A stretch of 63,520 nucleotides of DNA from an uncultured Lachnospiraceae bacterium. GTDB lineage: Bacteria; Bacillota; Clostridia; Lachnospirales; Lachnospiraceae. The notes beneath the pieces were generated by a model. The model was given only the letters and a program-made list of their open reading frames with translations, ran no database searches and was not told the DNA's origin. Position numbers and translations under genes: made by a program. How positions within the stretch are numbered: the stretch's first letter is position 1; each line of letters begins with the position of its first letter. Positions 7,570-16,938 of this stretch are shown here, piece after piece. Where the stretch lies: assembly GCA_947591245.1 (NCBI GenBank), contig CANQCY010000008.1, forward strand, positions 1 through 63,520. Direction: 5' to 3'.

Positions 7570-8487
7570 ATGATACATGTCTTAGTTGAGCGGATTAAGA
7601 AGCTGGAAGCGCCGATTGTGGTCGGGCTTGACCCGATGTGGCAGTATATTCCGGAGTTTATACGGAAGGAAGCTGTCCGGGAGCATGGCGAGACGCTGGA
7701 GGCAGCGGCAGAAGCGGTCTGGCAGTTTAATAAAGGGATCGTTGATGCGGTGTGCGATATTGTTCCGGCCGTCAAACCGCAGATCGCCATGTACGAGCAA
7801 TTCGGCATTCCGGGACTTATGACGTTTCAGCGAACTGTCGATTACTGCAAGGAGAAAGGACTTGTAGTGATCGGAGATGTAAAGAGGGGCGACATCGGCT
7901 CCACCTCGGCGGCATATGCTGCGGGGCATATCGGAACAGTCCGTATTGGAGAAAAGGAGCTTGCTGCCTTTGACGAAGACTTTATTACGGTAAATCCATA
8001 TTTGGGCACAGATGGTATCCAGCCGTTTATTGACGTCTGCCGGGAAAGGAAAAAGGGAATATTTATTCTGGTGAAAACGTCAAATCCATCCAGCGGTGAA
8101 TTTCAGGATCAAAAAATTGACGGGAAGCCATTGTATGAAATGGTCGGCGAGTATGTGTCAAAGTGGGGCGGGCAGTGTATGGGCGATGCGTACAGCTATG
8201 TGGGCGCCGTCGTCGGAGCGACCTATCCGGAGATGGGCAAGACTCTCAGGAAGGTGATGCCGAAAGCTTATATACTCGTTCCGGGCTATGGAGCCCAAGG
8301 GGGAACAGCGAAAGACCTTGCCCCATATTTTAATGAGGATGGTTTGGGTGCGATTGTCAATTCGTCGCGCGGAATTATAGCGGCATACAAGCAGCCGCCA
8401 TATGATAAATACGGCGAAAGCGGTTATGCTGAAGCGGCAAGGCAGGCAGCGCTTTTCATGAAAGAAGACATAAACAGTATTTTTTAA
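7570..8487 (+). CDS. pyrF: Orotidine-5'-phosphate decarboxylase, class 2
   Basis: Decarboxylates OMP to UMP, the last step of the pathway. The 305 residues carry the class 2 features VGLDP, VKPQIAMYEQFG and the catalytic DVKRGDIGSTS, plus VPGYGAQGG in the phosphate-binding region. The ATG used lies eight bases after AAAGGAG; another ATG two codons earlier would be only two bases from it. Located 36 bases after pyrC. The following 80 bases contain a weak 7-bp inverted repeat around CGGTTG and no clear promoter. Confidence 0.96.
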   Translation: MIHVLVERIKKLEAPIVVGLDPMWQYIPEFIRKEAVREHGETLEAAAEAVWQFNKGIVDAVCDIVPAVKPQIAMYEQFGIPGLMTFQRTVDYCKEKGLVVIGDVKRGDIGSTSAAYAAGHIGTVRIGEKELAAFDEDFITVNPYLGTDGIQPFIDVCRERKKGIFILVKTSNPSSGEFQDQKIDGKPLYEMVGEYVSKWGGQCMGDAYSYVGAVVGATYPEMGKTLRKVMPKAYILVPGYGAQGGTAKDLAPYFNEDGLGAIVNSSRGIIAAYKQPPYDKYGESGYAEAARQAALFMKEDINSIF

Positions 8488-8568
8488 TTTGTGCGGTTGC
8501 GAGAAACGAATGAATCGCCATCCAACCGCGCAGGCGGAAATTTTTCAAAAATGAAAGAGAGGTAAATA

Positions 8569-9483
8569 ATGAAACGGGTAAAAAGATTAACAGGATTATT
8601 GATGTGCATGGCGCTGGCTGCAGGATGTCTGACCGGCTGCGGCGGGAAATCGGACGAGACGATTCTGACGAGTTCGGTGAAAAACATCAATTCGTTAAAG
8701 AGTTATGACATGTCGATGAAAGTGGACGGAAGCATAAAGATGACCATGGGAGGGCAATCTCAGGATACGGATATGGGACTGGATCTCAAGGGAACTCAGT
8801 TTACTGACCCGCTTAAAGCAAAATACATGATAACGGTAAAGACTCTCGGCTCAACCGTAAACTTAGAGAGCTATCTTCAAAAAGAGGGCGACAAGTATGT
8901 TAGCTATACAAAAGCAGAGGACGAGTGGTCAAAAGTGTCCATTGGCGATTTGGATGCGGCGATGGCAAGGACATATTCCATGCAGAAACAGCTGGTGGAA
9001 GACGCAAGTAAGTATGTCAAAAAGGATGATATTGAGGAAAACGGAAAAAAATATCTGGCATATGAGTACACTATCACCGGAGATTCTATCAAAAGCATGG
9101 TTGAAAGCATGAATTCCGCCATGGGTTCCACAATGGGAGATTTAGGCGAAGATGAGTCAAAGATGCTTGACGATATAATTAATAGTATTGGCGATATAAA
9201 GATGACGATTGTCATTGACCGTGAGACGGAAACGATTTATCAGATCCGCTATCCGATGGGAGACATGATGGAAAAAATGGTGGATGCGGTTATGAAATCG
9301 ATGGCTTCTTTATATGATGAAGAGGCAAATGAGGAAATGAAGGATATGAAGATTGAAGTAACCGGCATGGATGCGGTTATTACCTATTCAAATATGGGAT
9401 CTGCTGCTGATTTTGAGGTGCCGAAAGAGGCGCTTGAAGCGAAAGAGGAAGATTTGTCGGCAGATTCTGAGGATGCGGAGTAG
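8569..9483 (+). CDS. Secreted lipoprotein (DUF6612-like) inside the pyr run
   Basis: Exported lipoprotein of 304 residues: basic N-terminus, hydrophobic stretch and lipobox LTGC (lipidated C24). The mature part has alternating strands and Asp/Lys/Met-rich segments, then an acidic tail of Glu and Asp. It resembles DUF6612/LppX-like lipoproteins of Firmicutes, which may bind lipids or hydrophobic ligands; this is weak recognition. It sits between pyrF and pyrK, immediately followed by pyrK without a gap. No link to pyrimidine synthesis is known, so it may simply share the transcript. Confidence 0.72.
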   Translation: MKRVKRLTGLLMCMALAAGCLTGCGGKSDETILTSSVKNINSLKSYDMSMKVDGSIKMTMGGQSQDTDMGLDLKGTQFTDPLKAKYMITVKTLGSTVNLESYLQKEGDKYVSYTKAEDEWSKVSIGDLDAAMARTYSMQKQLVEDASKYVKKDDIEENGKKYLAYEYTITGDSIKSMVESMNSAMGSTMGDLGEDESKMLDDIINSIGDIKMTIVIDRETETIYQIRYPMGDMMEKMVDAVMKSMASLYDEEANEEMKDMKIEVTGMDAVITYSNMGSAADFEVPKEALEAKEEDLSADSEDAE

Positions 9484-10290
9484 ATGGCTATGTGTAAAGT
9501 GAAATGTATGTGTAATGTGCGGGAGTCAGCAGAGCTGGCTCCCTCCGTTTACGGCCTCTGGCTCGAGGCGCCGGCGATCGCGGAGCATGCCGTGCCCGGA
9601 CAGTTTGTCTCCCTTTTCTGCCGGGACAGCGATCATTTATTGCCGAGACCGATCAGTATTTGTGAAATTGATAGGGAAAATGGACTTCTGCGCCTTGTGT
9701 ACCGGGTGGTCGGTGCGGGGACAAAAGAATTTTCAAAGCTGTCTGCCGGTGATTCGCTGGAAATCATGGGGCCGCTCGGCAATGGATTTGCAATCGGCAT
9801 AGGGAAATCCCCCCTTCTGATCGGCGGGGGGATCGGGGTACCCCCGATGCTGGAACTTGCAAAGCAGTTTTCGGATTGCGCCGATGTAACCGTAGTCCTC
9901 GGCTATCGCGATTCCAATATGTTTTTAAAGGAGGAATTTGAGCGGTATGCGAAAGTGATCATTGCGACGGATGACGGCAGCGTGGGAACAAAGGGAACGG
10001 TAATCGACGCTATAATGGAGCATGGCATATGCGATCCGCCGGCGGGGGCGTCTAGTTCCGACGTAATTTGTGCCTGCGGCCCGCTGCCGATGCTGAGGGG
10101 CGTCAAGGAACTCGGATTAAAATGCGGCATTCCGGCCTATCTTTCGATGGAAGAGCGGATGGCTTGCGGAATCGGCGCATGCCTTGGATGCGTCTGCCAA
10201 TCGGCGGAGGCGGATTCCCATTCCAAAGTAAACAATAAGCGGGTGTGTAAAGACGGCCCCGTATTTTTATCAACAGAAATTAATATGTGA
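9484..10290 (+). CDS. pyrK: Dihydroorotate dehydrogenase B electron-transfer subunit
   Basis: Iron-sulfur flavoprotein passing electrons from PyrD to NAD+. It has an FAD-binding segment (PRPISICEID), an NAD-binding glycine-rich loop (LIGGGIGVPPM) and a C-terminal [2Fe-2S] cluster site with four cysteines (CGIGACLGCVC plus the later Cys in NKRVC). Length 268 is normal. The ATG abuts the stop codon of the lipoprotein; an in-frame ATG two codons later is possible. Its partner pyrD follows after a hairpin-containing gap. Confidence 0.95.
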   Translation: MAMCKVKCMCNVRESAELAPSVYGLWLEAPAIAEHAVPGQFVSLFCRDSDHLLPRPISICEIDRENGLLRLVYRVVGAGTKEFSKLSAGDSLEIMGPLGNGFAIGIGKSPLLIGGGIGVPPMLELAKQFSDCADVTVVLGYRDSNMFLKEEFERYAKVIIATDDGSVGTKGTVIDAIMEHGICDPPAGASSSDVICACGPLPMLRGVKELGLKCGIPAYLSMEERMACGIGACLGCVCQSAEADSHSKVNNKRVCKDGPVFLSTEINM

Positions 10291-10305
10291 GAAGGCGTTC
10301 TAAAA

Positions 10306-10334
10306 TTGGCGATGCGCTGCGTCCGCATCGCCAA
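10306..10334 (+). other. Intercistronic hairpin between pyrK and pyrD
   Basis: A perfect 11-bp GC-rich stem, TTGGCGATGCG and its complement, with a 7-base loop. No T tract follows, so it is not a classic terminator. It could protect or process the mRNA or tune pyrD expression. Confidence 0.6.
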
Positions 10335-10407
10335 AGAACATCTAAGCTTCACATCGGAAGAATCGGGGAGCGGTTCTTCGCTTCATGAAATAGAAACGGA
10401 GGAAATT

Positions 10408-11331
10408 ATGAGTCTGGAAGTAAAGTTTGCGGGTGTCACGTTCAAGAATCCGGTTACGACAGCGTCCGGCACGTTTGGTTCCGGCATGGAGTACAGCGAA
10501 TTTGTCGGGCTTGACAGGCTGGGTGCAGTGACGACGAAAGGGGTCGCCAATATCCCGTGGGAAGGGAATCCTACGCCGAGGATTGCGGAAACGCATGCCG
10601 GGATGCTGAATGCGATCGGATTGCAAAATCCGGGAATCGATACGTTTATTGAGAGAGATCTTCCATTTCTGCATGAGAGGAATGCCCGCGTGATCGTGAA
10701 CGTCTGCGGGCGTTCCAAAGAGGACTATGTTGAGGTGGCGGAACGGCTGGCAGAGGAACAGGTGGATCTTTTGGAGATCAATATATCCTGTCCGAATGTC
10801 AAGGCGGGAGGAATTGCTTTTGGACAGGATCCGAAATGTGCAGAAGAGATCACGAGGGCGGTTAAGGCGAAAGCAAAGCAACCGGTTGTGATGAAACTGA
10901 GCCCGAATGTGACGGATATCACGGAGATGGCTCGTGCAGTGGAGGCGGGCGGAGCGGATGGCGTTTCCCTGATCAATACGCTGATGGGAATGAAGATTGA
11001 CGTCGCTAAGAAGACATTTGCGCTTGCAAACAAGACAGGCGGGATGTCCGGCCCCTGTGTGAAGCCGGTGGCGGTCCGTATGGTTTATCAGGTGGCTAAC
11101 GCCGTCAGCATACCGGTTCTGGGAATGGGCGGCATACAAAATACAGAAGATGCTCTGGAGTTTCTTATGGCGGGCGCTACGATGGTTGCGGTCGGCACGG
11201 CAAACTTCTTTAACCCGTATGTGACGTCGGAAATTGTGGACGGGCTGGAGGAGTATGTGAAAAGGGAAAAATTGTCAAGTATTATGGATATTGTTGGAAG
11301 TGTGAATAGAACCGATGCAAATGGAGGTTAA
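10408..11331 (+). CDS. pyrD: Dihydroorotate dehydrogenase B catalytic subunit
   Basis: FMN enzyme oxidising dihydroorotate to orotate, working with PyrK. Recognised by TASGTFGSG, INISCPNVK and the phosphate-binding GMGGI and VGTANF motifs; the active-site base is Cys in the ISCPN region, typical of class 1B. The protein has 307 residues from the ATG preceded by ACGGAGGAAATT; the frame is open 34 codons further upstream, but that part covers the hairpin and is not protein-like. pyrE follows six bases later. Confidence 0.97.
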   Translation: MSLEVKFAGVTFKNPVTTASGTFGSGMEYSEFVGLDRLGAVTTKGVANIPWEGNPTPRIAETHAGMLNAIGLQNPGIDTFIERDLPFLHERNARVIVNVCGRSKEDYVEVAERLAEEQVDLLEINISCPNVKAGGIAFGQDPKCAEEITRAVKAKAKQPVVMKLSPNVTDITEMARAVEAGGADGVSLINTLMGMKIDVAKKTFALANKTGGMSGPCVKPVAVRMVYQVANAVSIPVLGMGGIQNTEDALEFLMAGATMVAVGTANFFNPYVTSEIVDGLEEYVKREKLSSIMDIVGSVNRTDANGG

Positions 11332-11337
11332 ATAAAA

Positions 11338-12012
11338 ATGGAGCAATACAAAGAAGAGTTTATCGATTTTATGGTAGAGTCAGACGTTTTAAAGTTCGGA
11401 GATTTTACGCTTAAGAGCGGAAGAAAATCCCCGTTTTTTATGAATGCGGGCGTTTATGTAACGGGAGCCCAGCTTATGAAACTGGGTCAGTATTATGCAA
11501 AGGCGATTTATGGCAAATACGGCGCGGATTTTGATGTGCTTTTCGGACCTGCGTATAAGGGGATTCCGTTGAGCGTGGCGGCGGTGATAGCGTTTCATGA
11601 GCTGTATGGCAAGGAGATCCGTTATTGTTCAAACCGAAAGGAAGCGAAAGACCACGGAGACGCGGGCATTTTGCTGGGGAGCAGTATAAAGAGCGGGGAC
11701 AAGGTTGTTATCATAGAAGATGTGACTACGTCAGGAAAGTCGATCGAAGAGACGTTTCCGATCGTAAAAGCGCAGGGGGATGTGGAGGTTATCGGACTTA
11801 TGGTTTCTCTCAACCGCATGGAAAAGGGAAAGACAGATAAATGCGCGCTTGACGAGATCCGGGATGTTTATGGTATGGAAACAGCGGCGATCGTAACAAT
11901 GGCTGAAGTCATTGAGCATCTGTATAATAAGCCGTGTAATGGCAGGATTGTGATTGATGATGAAGTGAAGGCAAGGATTGATCGGTATTATGAACAGTAT
12001 GGCGCCAAATAA
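11338..12012 (+). CDS. pyrE: Orotate phosphoribosyltransferase
   Basis: Transfers ribose-5-phosphate from PRPP to orotate giving OMP. The PRPP-binding motif is VVIIEDVTTSGKS, and the FKLKSGRKSP-like segment at residues 19-31 (LKSGRKSPFF) is characteristic. Length 224 is normal. GGAGG lies before the ATG. Its 3' end overlaps the cca gene, so translation of the two may be coupled. Confidence 0.97.
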   Translation: MEQYKEEFIDFMVESDVLKFGDFTLKSGRKSPFFMNAGVYVTGAQLMKLGQYYAKAIYGKYGADFDVLFGPAYKGIPLSVAAVIAFHELYGKEIRYCSNRKEAKDHGDAGILLGSSIKSGDKVVIIEDVTTSGKSIEETFPIVKAQGDVEVIGLMVSLNRMEKGKTDKCALDEIRDVYGMETAAIVTMAEVIEHLYNKPCNGRIVIDDEVKARIDRYYEQYGAK

Positions 12013-13408
12013 AGTGATGATTTCTATACCGGAGAAAGTCTCATATATACTAAATCAGCTGAGGGAATGCCATTTTGAAGCTTATGCAGTGGGTGGATGC
12101 GTCAGGGACAGCGTGCTTGGACGGATTCCCATGGATTGGGATATTACGACGTCGGCTAGACCGGAGGAAGTGAAACGGATCTTCCGGCGGACGATCGATA
12201 CAGGGATTGCGCATGGCACGGTGACGGTGATGCTGGACAGTGAAGGCTTTGAGGTCACGACTTACCGTGTCGACGGGAAATACAAGGATCACAGGCATCC
12301 TGAAAAGGTGGAGTTTACGCCAAACCTCGAAGAGGATTTAAAACGCCGCGATTTCACGATCAATGCGATGGCGTACAGTCCGGAAGGCGGGCTTGTGGAT
12401 CTGTTCGGCGGCATGGAGGATATTCGCTGCCGCTGTATCCGGTGTGTGGGCGATCCGGTGGAACGCTTCACGGAGGATGCGCTTCGGATGCTGCGCGGCG
12501 TAAGGTTTGCGGGGCAGCTCGGCTTTGAGATCGAGGAGGGAACGCTGGCGGCGATGCGGAAATGTGCTGCTGCGATCGGCAATGTCAGCGCAGAACGGAT
12601 ACAGGCGGAGCTGACGAAACTGCTCGTTTCAGATGAGCCGGAGAAATTGCTGATTGCGGAAGAAACCGGACTGTGCCGGGCCTTTTTGCCTGAATTTACG
12701 GAGATGCTCCGCACGGAACAGAATAATCCCCATCATTGCTTTAATGTCGGGGAGCATGCGCTTCATACCGTGAAAAATATACAGCAGATTTATGAGCAAA
12801 GCGGGGAAGAGATCGGAGCTGCAGCTGACTATAAGTCGAGGGCCATGCTCGTATACGCTGCGCTGCTGCATGATGCGGGAAAGCCGGCATATCGGAAAAC
12901 GGATGAGAATGGAATCGATCATTTTCATGGACATGATATGGCGGGGAGCGAGATGGCGCATCGGATATTGAAAAGGCTTCGTTTTGACAATGACACGGTT
13001 TCTATGGTATCAAAGCTGATTCGTTTTCATGAGAGAAGATATGACGGAAACAAGCGTACGCTTCGAAGGATAGTCAGTCAGGTGGGAGCAGAGGCGATGC
13101 CGTATCTTTTTATGCTTCAGGAAGCGGACGTACGAGCCCAGAGCAGCCATCGGCGGGAGGAAAAGCTGGCTCGTATAGAAGAGGGGCGCCGGATGTTTTC
13201 TGAAATCCAGGGGAAGGGGGAACCAGTCAGTATACGGGAACTGTCAGTGACGGGAACGGACATTATTGAATTGGGCGTCCGGCCGGGACCGCAGGTGGGC
13301 GAAATGCTTCGCGAACTGCTTCAGATCGTTCTGGATGAGCCGGAAAAGAACAGCCGAGAACTTCTTTTGACAGAGGCGGGGAAACGTATTAAAATAGAAA
13401 ATGAGTGA
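11990..13408 (+). CDS. cca: CCA tRNA nucleotidyltransferase with HD domain
   Basis: Adds or repairs the 3'-CCA end of tRNAs. N-terminal nucleotidyltransferase domain: AVGGCVRDSVLG, then DWDITTSA with catalytic aspartates, and RRDFTINAMAY; then an RNA-binding region, and a C-terminal HD domain with LLHDAGKP. The gene overlaps the end of pyrE. Several in-frame starts lie close together (TTG, ATG, ATG, then ATG after the pyrE stop) and none has a strong SD site, so the N-terminus is uncertain by about ten residues. About 472 residues, usual for Firmicutes. Confidence 0.92.
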   Translation: MNSMAPNKVMISIPEKVSYILNQLRECHFEAYAVGGCVRDSVLGRIPMDWDITTSARPEEVKRIFRRTIDTGIAHGTVTVMLDSEGFEVTTYRVDGKYKDHRHPEKVEFTPNLEEDLKRRDFTINAMAYSPEGGLVDLFGGMEDIRCRCIRCVGDPVERFTEDALRMLRGVRFAGQLGFEIEEGTLAAMRKCAAAIGNVSAERIQAELTKLLVSDEPEKLLIAEETGLCRAFLPEFTEMLRTEQNNPHHCFNVGEHALHTVKNIQQIYEQSGEEIGAAADYKSRAMLVYAALLHDAGKPAYRKTDENGIDHFHGHDMAGSEMAHRILKRLRFDNDTVSMVSKLIRFHERRYDGNKRTLRRIVSQVGAEAMPYLFMLQEADVRAQSSHRREEKLARIEEGRRMFSEIQGKGEPVSIRELSVTGTDIIELGVRPGPQVGEMLRELLQIVLDEPEKNSRELLLTEAGKRIKIENE

Positions 13409-13449
13409 AATGGAACATAGCAAGCATTCGATAGAAGATGGAGGACGAC

Positions 13450-15591
13450 ATGAACATGAATCAGAAGATCGCAGAGGAGCTTGGAATCAAAACGTGGCAG
13501 GTGGACGCTGTTGTACAGCTGATCGACGATGGGAATACGATCCCGTTTATCGCCCGGTATCGGAAAGAGCAGCATGGGGCGCTGGATGACGAGCAGCTGC
13601 GTAACTTAAATGAGAGGCTAACCTATCTCCGCAATTTGGAAGAGAAAAAGGAACAGGTGCTTGCCAGCATTGAGGAACAGGGCAAACTGACGGATGAGCT
13701 GCGGGAGCAGATTTTGGCGGCGCAGACGCAGGTAGCGGTGGAGGACCTGTACCGTCCGTACCGCCCGAAACGCCGTACGAGGGCTACGATTGCGAAAGAG
13801 AAGGGGCTGGAAGGGCTGGCAAATATTATTCTCCTGCAGATGACGGAACAGCCGCTGGAAGAAGAGGCGCAAGCGTACATATCTGAGGAAAAAGAGGTCG
13901 CCACGGCTCAGGATGCGATTCAGGGCGCAATGGATATCATTGCGGAATCCATTGCGGATGAGGCGGATTACCGCAGCTATATCAGAAAACAGACGGCAGA
14001 AGAAGGAACGCTTGTTTCTGTCGCAAAGGACGAAAATGAAAAATCGGTTTATGAAAATTATTATGATTTCAGCGAAGCGATTAAAAAGATAGCGGGTTAT
14101 CGCGTATTGGCGATTAACCGCGGGGAAAAGGAAAAGTTTCTGACGGTAAAAATAGATGCGCCGGAAGAACGGATTTTGAGATATTTGGAGAAAAAAATTA
14201 TTACGCGAGAAAATCCGCATACGGCGGAATGCCTGAGGAACACGATCGCGGACAGCTATAAGCGCCTGATCGCTCCGTCGATCGAGAGGGAGATCAGAAA
14301 CGATCTCACGGAAAAATCGGAGGACGGTGCGATCAAAGTATTTGGAAAGAACCTGACGCAGCTTCTGATGCAGCCTCCGATCACCGGTAAGGTCGTTCTC
14401 GGCTGGGATCCGGCATTTCGTACAGGCTGCAAGCTTGCCGTTGTGGATGAGACGGGAAAAGTTCTGGATACCGTTGTCGTGTATCCTACCGAACCCCAGA
14501 ACAAGATCGCCGAGACAAAGAAAATTGTCAAAGGTTTTATTGATAAATATAAGGTTTCTCTTATTTCAGTGGGAAATGGAACGGCTTCGAGAGAGTCGGA
14601 AATGGTTATTGTGGACATGCTCAAAGAAATCGATAAGCCGGTTCAGTATGTGATCGTAAATGAGGCGGGCGCTTCCGTCTATTCAGCGAGCAAGCTTGCG
14701 ACGGAGGAATTTCCCCAATTTGACGTCGGGCAGAGAAGCGCGGTGTCAATCGCAAGACGTTTGCAGGATCCGCTGGCAGAGCTGGTAAAGATAGAACCGA
14801 AGTCCATCGGCGTGGGCCAGTATCAGCACGATATGAATCAGAAGAAGCTGGGCGAGGCGCTCTCCGCGGTGGTCGAGGACTGCGTCAATAATGTCGGCGT
14901 AGATCTGAATACGGCATCCGCATCCCTGTTGGAGTATGTCTCCGGCATTTCAAAGCCGATTGCGAAAAATATCGTTTCGTACCGGGAGGAAAATGGACGT
15001 TTTACGAACCGTAAACAGCTTTTAAAAGTGGCTAAGCTTGGCCCTAAGGCGTTTGAGCAGTGCGCCGGTTTTATGCGGATCAGCGATGGGGACAATCCGC
15101 TGGACGGCACGAGCGTACATCCGGAGTCGTATCAGGCGGCAGAGGAAATGTTAAAGATGCTGGGGCTGGGTCCGGATGATATCAAGGGTGGCGTTGTGGG
15201 ACTTTCTCTTCTTGCCAAGGACAGGAAGAAGCTTTCCGAGAAACTTGGAATCGGCGAGATGACGCTGAATGATATTATAAAAGAACTTGAAAAGCCGGGA
15301 CGCGATCCGAGGGATGAGATGCCGAAGCCGGTGCTGCGCACAGACGTACTCGAGATGAAAGATTTGACCGAGGGTATGATTTTAAAGGGAACGGTACGAA
15401 ATGTCATAGATTTCGGCGCTTTTGTGGATATCGGCGTCCATCAGGACGGACTGGTGCACATATCCAAGCTTACAGACAAAAAATTTGTCAAGCATCCTCT
15501 TGAGGTGGTCAGTGTGGGGGATGTGGTGGAGGTAAAGGTTCTTTCGGTTGATATGCAGAAGAAGCGGATTCAGCTTTCCATGATTTTATAA
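13450..15591 (+). CDS. tex: Tex family RNA-binding protein
   Basis: Conserved nucleic-acid-binding protein affecting transcription and RNA turnover. The 713 residues follow the Tex order: N-terminal helical part (GIKTWQVDAVVQLIDDGNTIPFIARY region, conserved), YqgF/RNase H-like domain (VLGWDPAFRTGCK), helix-hairpin-helix repeats (LNTASASLLEYVSGI), and a C-terminal S1 domain (KGTVRNVIDFGAFVDIG). The ATG has GGAGGA four bases upstream; an ATG two codons later is equally possible. It follows cca by 41 bases in the same run. Confidence 0.95.
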   Translation: MNMNQKIAEELGIKTWQVDAVVQLIDDGNTIPFIARYRKEQHGALDDEQLRNLNERLTYLRNLEEKKEQVLASIEEQGKLTDELREQILAAQTQVAVEDLYRPYRPKRRTRATIAKEKGLEGLANIILLQMTEQPLEEEAQAYISEEKEVATAQDAIQGAMDIIAESIADEADYRSYIRKQTAEEGTLVSVAKDENEKSVYENYYDFSEAIKKIAGYRVLAINRGEKEKFLTVKIDAPEERILRYLEKKIITRENPHTAECLRNTIADSYKRLIAPSIEREIRNDLTEKSEDGAIKVFGKNLTQLLMQPPITGKVVLGWDPAFRTGCKLAVVDETGKVLDTVVVYPTEPQNKIAETKKIVKGFIDKYKVSLISVGNGTASRESEMVIVDMLKEIDKPVQYVIVNEAGASVYSASKLATEEFPQFDVGQRSAVSIARRLQDPLAELVKIEPKSIGVGQYQHDMNQKKLGEALSAVVEDCVNNVGVDLNTASASLLEYVSGISKPIAKNIVSYREENGRFTNRKQLLKVAKLGPKAFEQCAGFMRISDGDNPLDGTSVHPESYQAAEEMLKMLGLGPDDIKGGVVGLSLLAKDRKKLSEKLGIGEMTLNDIIKELEKPGRDPRDEMPKPVLRTDVLEMKDLTEGMILKGTVRNVIDFGAFVDIGVHQDGLVHISKLTDKKFVKHPLEVVSVGDVVEVKVLSVDMQKKRIQLSMIL

Positions 15592-15610
15592 TCAAAGGGG
15601 GTAGTTTTGG

Positions 15611-16801
15611 GTGAAAAAGGGCATGGTTTGCATTTTTTTGGCTTGCATTCTGGCATTGTCCGCCTGTGGAGAGGATGCGTCTGACAGGGAAGGGCGGGAG
15701 ATTGCGATGCCAGCCGAAACAAATGCCGAGCATTATGAAATGAAAGAGATGCCCCTGCCAGAGGCGCTGGAAACCGGGAGGAAGGGAGAAGTCGGGTATA
15801 TAGGGGACTCTTTTAGGGGATTTGTCGGCGACTTGCAGAATCAGCCGGCTGTATATGCTTTCAGCTTTATGGTTGAAGATGAGGAATATCTGGCGGATAT
15901 TACGAGATGGACGTGGAAGGAAAACGGCGGTTGGCAAGAGAAGGCTTTGTGCCAGAATTCATTAAGCGAATTTTTAGATGAAAAATACGAGCAGGTGAAA
16001 TGGAAACGCTTCACGCTGGATCAATTCTGCCGCGGCGACGACGGCAGCCTGTATGGCATTTTTACTTACTATATCAAGGAAAATATCGAATCTGACGGCG
16101 TGTTGAAAGAAATGGAGACGCAGGTTTTTTCCGTACTTCAGATCGATGAGGAAAATGACCAGATATTTGAAATATCTCTTCCGGATTTTACGTATTCTGC
16201 GGAGGCGGACTATAATCCTCTGTTCGATGATGTTCCTCCCGGCCGGGATTTTACGGCTTACCATGTGTTTGAGGATGGAAGGATACTGTTTATTTATACG
16301 GAAGACGGCGGAGAATGCGGCAAAATAGTAGACGGCGAAACAGGCGAGATACTGAAAGACCTCGGCAATATTATCAATGGGCGCCGGCGCTTTGCTTTTG
16401 GCGAGAGCGAGATCATTTATTTTTCAAAAGATGACTCTCTGTTTCATGTGCTGAGCGTGCCGGAACTGCAAGACGATAATACATTTGGCTCCCAGTTGGG
16501 CGAGGATGTCATCGGAAAGGACTGGCGTTTTTACACAAATCCGGACACGTGGGAGCTGTTTCTCTGCAATGAGACCGGCGTATATTCCGCCGTGAGCTAC
16601 CTTGATTCGGATGAAACAGAATGCCTGACGGAAAACACAGACCCGCAGGCGTTGGAGCCTCTGTCAGGCGGCAACGGAGAGCTGTTGGATTTTTTTGTGG
16701 ACAGCGAAGGCGAAATTTATCTCTGCCTGCTAGAGCGGGAGAATGAATTTGGCGGTGAAACAAATTATTACCAGATGATTCATTATGAGAAGGAAGAGTG
16801 A
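15611..16801 (+). CDS. Hypothetical secreted lipoprotein
   Basis: Starts at GTG with AAAGGGGG eight bases upstream. A short hydrophobic signal ends in the lipobox LSAC (C19), so the 396-residue product is predicted to be anchored outside the membrane. The mature part is acidic and beta-rich with many Trp, Tyr and Gly-Asp turns, suggesting a beta-propeller-like sensor or binding protein, but no named family was recognised. It lies 19 bases after tex and appears to end the co-directional run. Function unknown. Confidence 0.75.
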   Translation: MKKGMVCIFLACILALSACGEDASDREGREIAMPAETNAEHYEMKEMPLPEALETGRKGEVGYIGDSFRGFVGDLQNQPAVYAFSFMVEDEEYLADITRWTWKENGGWQEKALCQNSLSEFLDEKYEQVKWKRFTLDQFCRGDDGSLYGIFTYYIKENIESDGVLKEMETQVFSVLQIDEENDQIFEISLPDFTYSAEADYNPLFDDVPPGRDFTAYHVFEDGRILFIYTEDGGECGKIVDGETGEILKDLGNIINGRRRFAFGESEIIYFSKDDSLFHVLSVPELQDDNTFGSQLGEDVIGKDWRFYTNPDTWELFLCNETGVYSAVSYLDSDETECLTENTDPQALEPLSGGNGELLDFFVDSEGEIYLCLLERENEFGGETNYYQMIHYEKEE

Positions 16802-16867
16802 AAAGGCGGTTCTTTTATAGTTTTAAAGCCAGTGGCGATTGAGTCGGGAAAAGTAAAGATATCATAA

Positions 16868-16917
16868 GGGAAAAAGACAAAAAGACTCCCCTAATTGTGA
16901 GACGCAATTAGGGGAGT
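16868..16917 (-). terminator. Terminator for the SpoIID-like gene
   Basis: A perfect 13-bp stem (ACTCCCCTAATTG and complement) with a 7-base loop. Read on the minus strand it is followed by CTTTTTGTCTTTTTCCC. On the plus strand no immediate T tract follows, although it may slow transcription from the lipoprotein gene. Confidence 0.8.
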
Positions 16918-16938
16918 TGATATGTCGCAGGTACTTTT

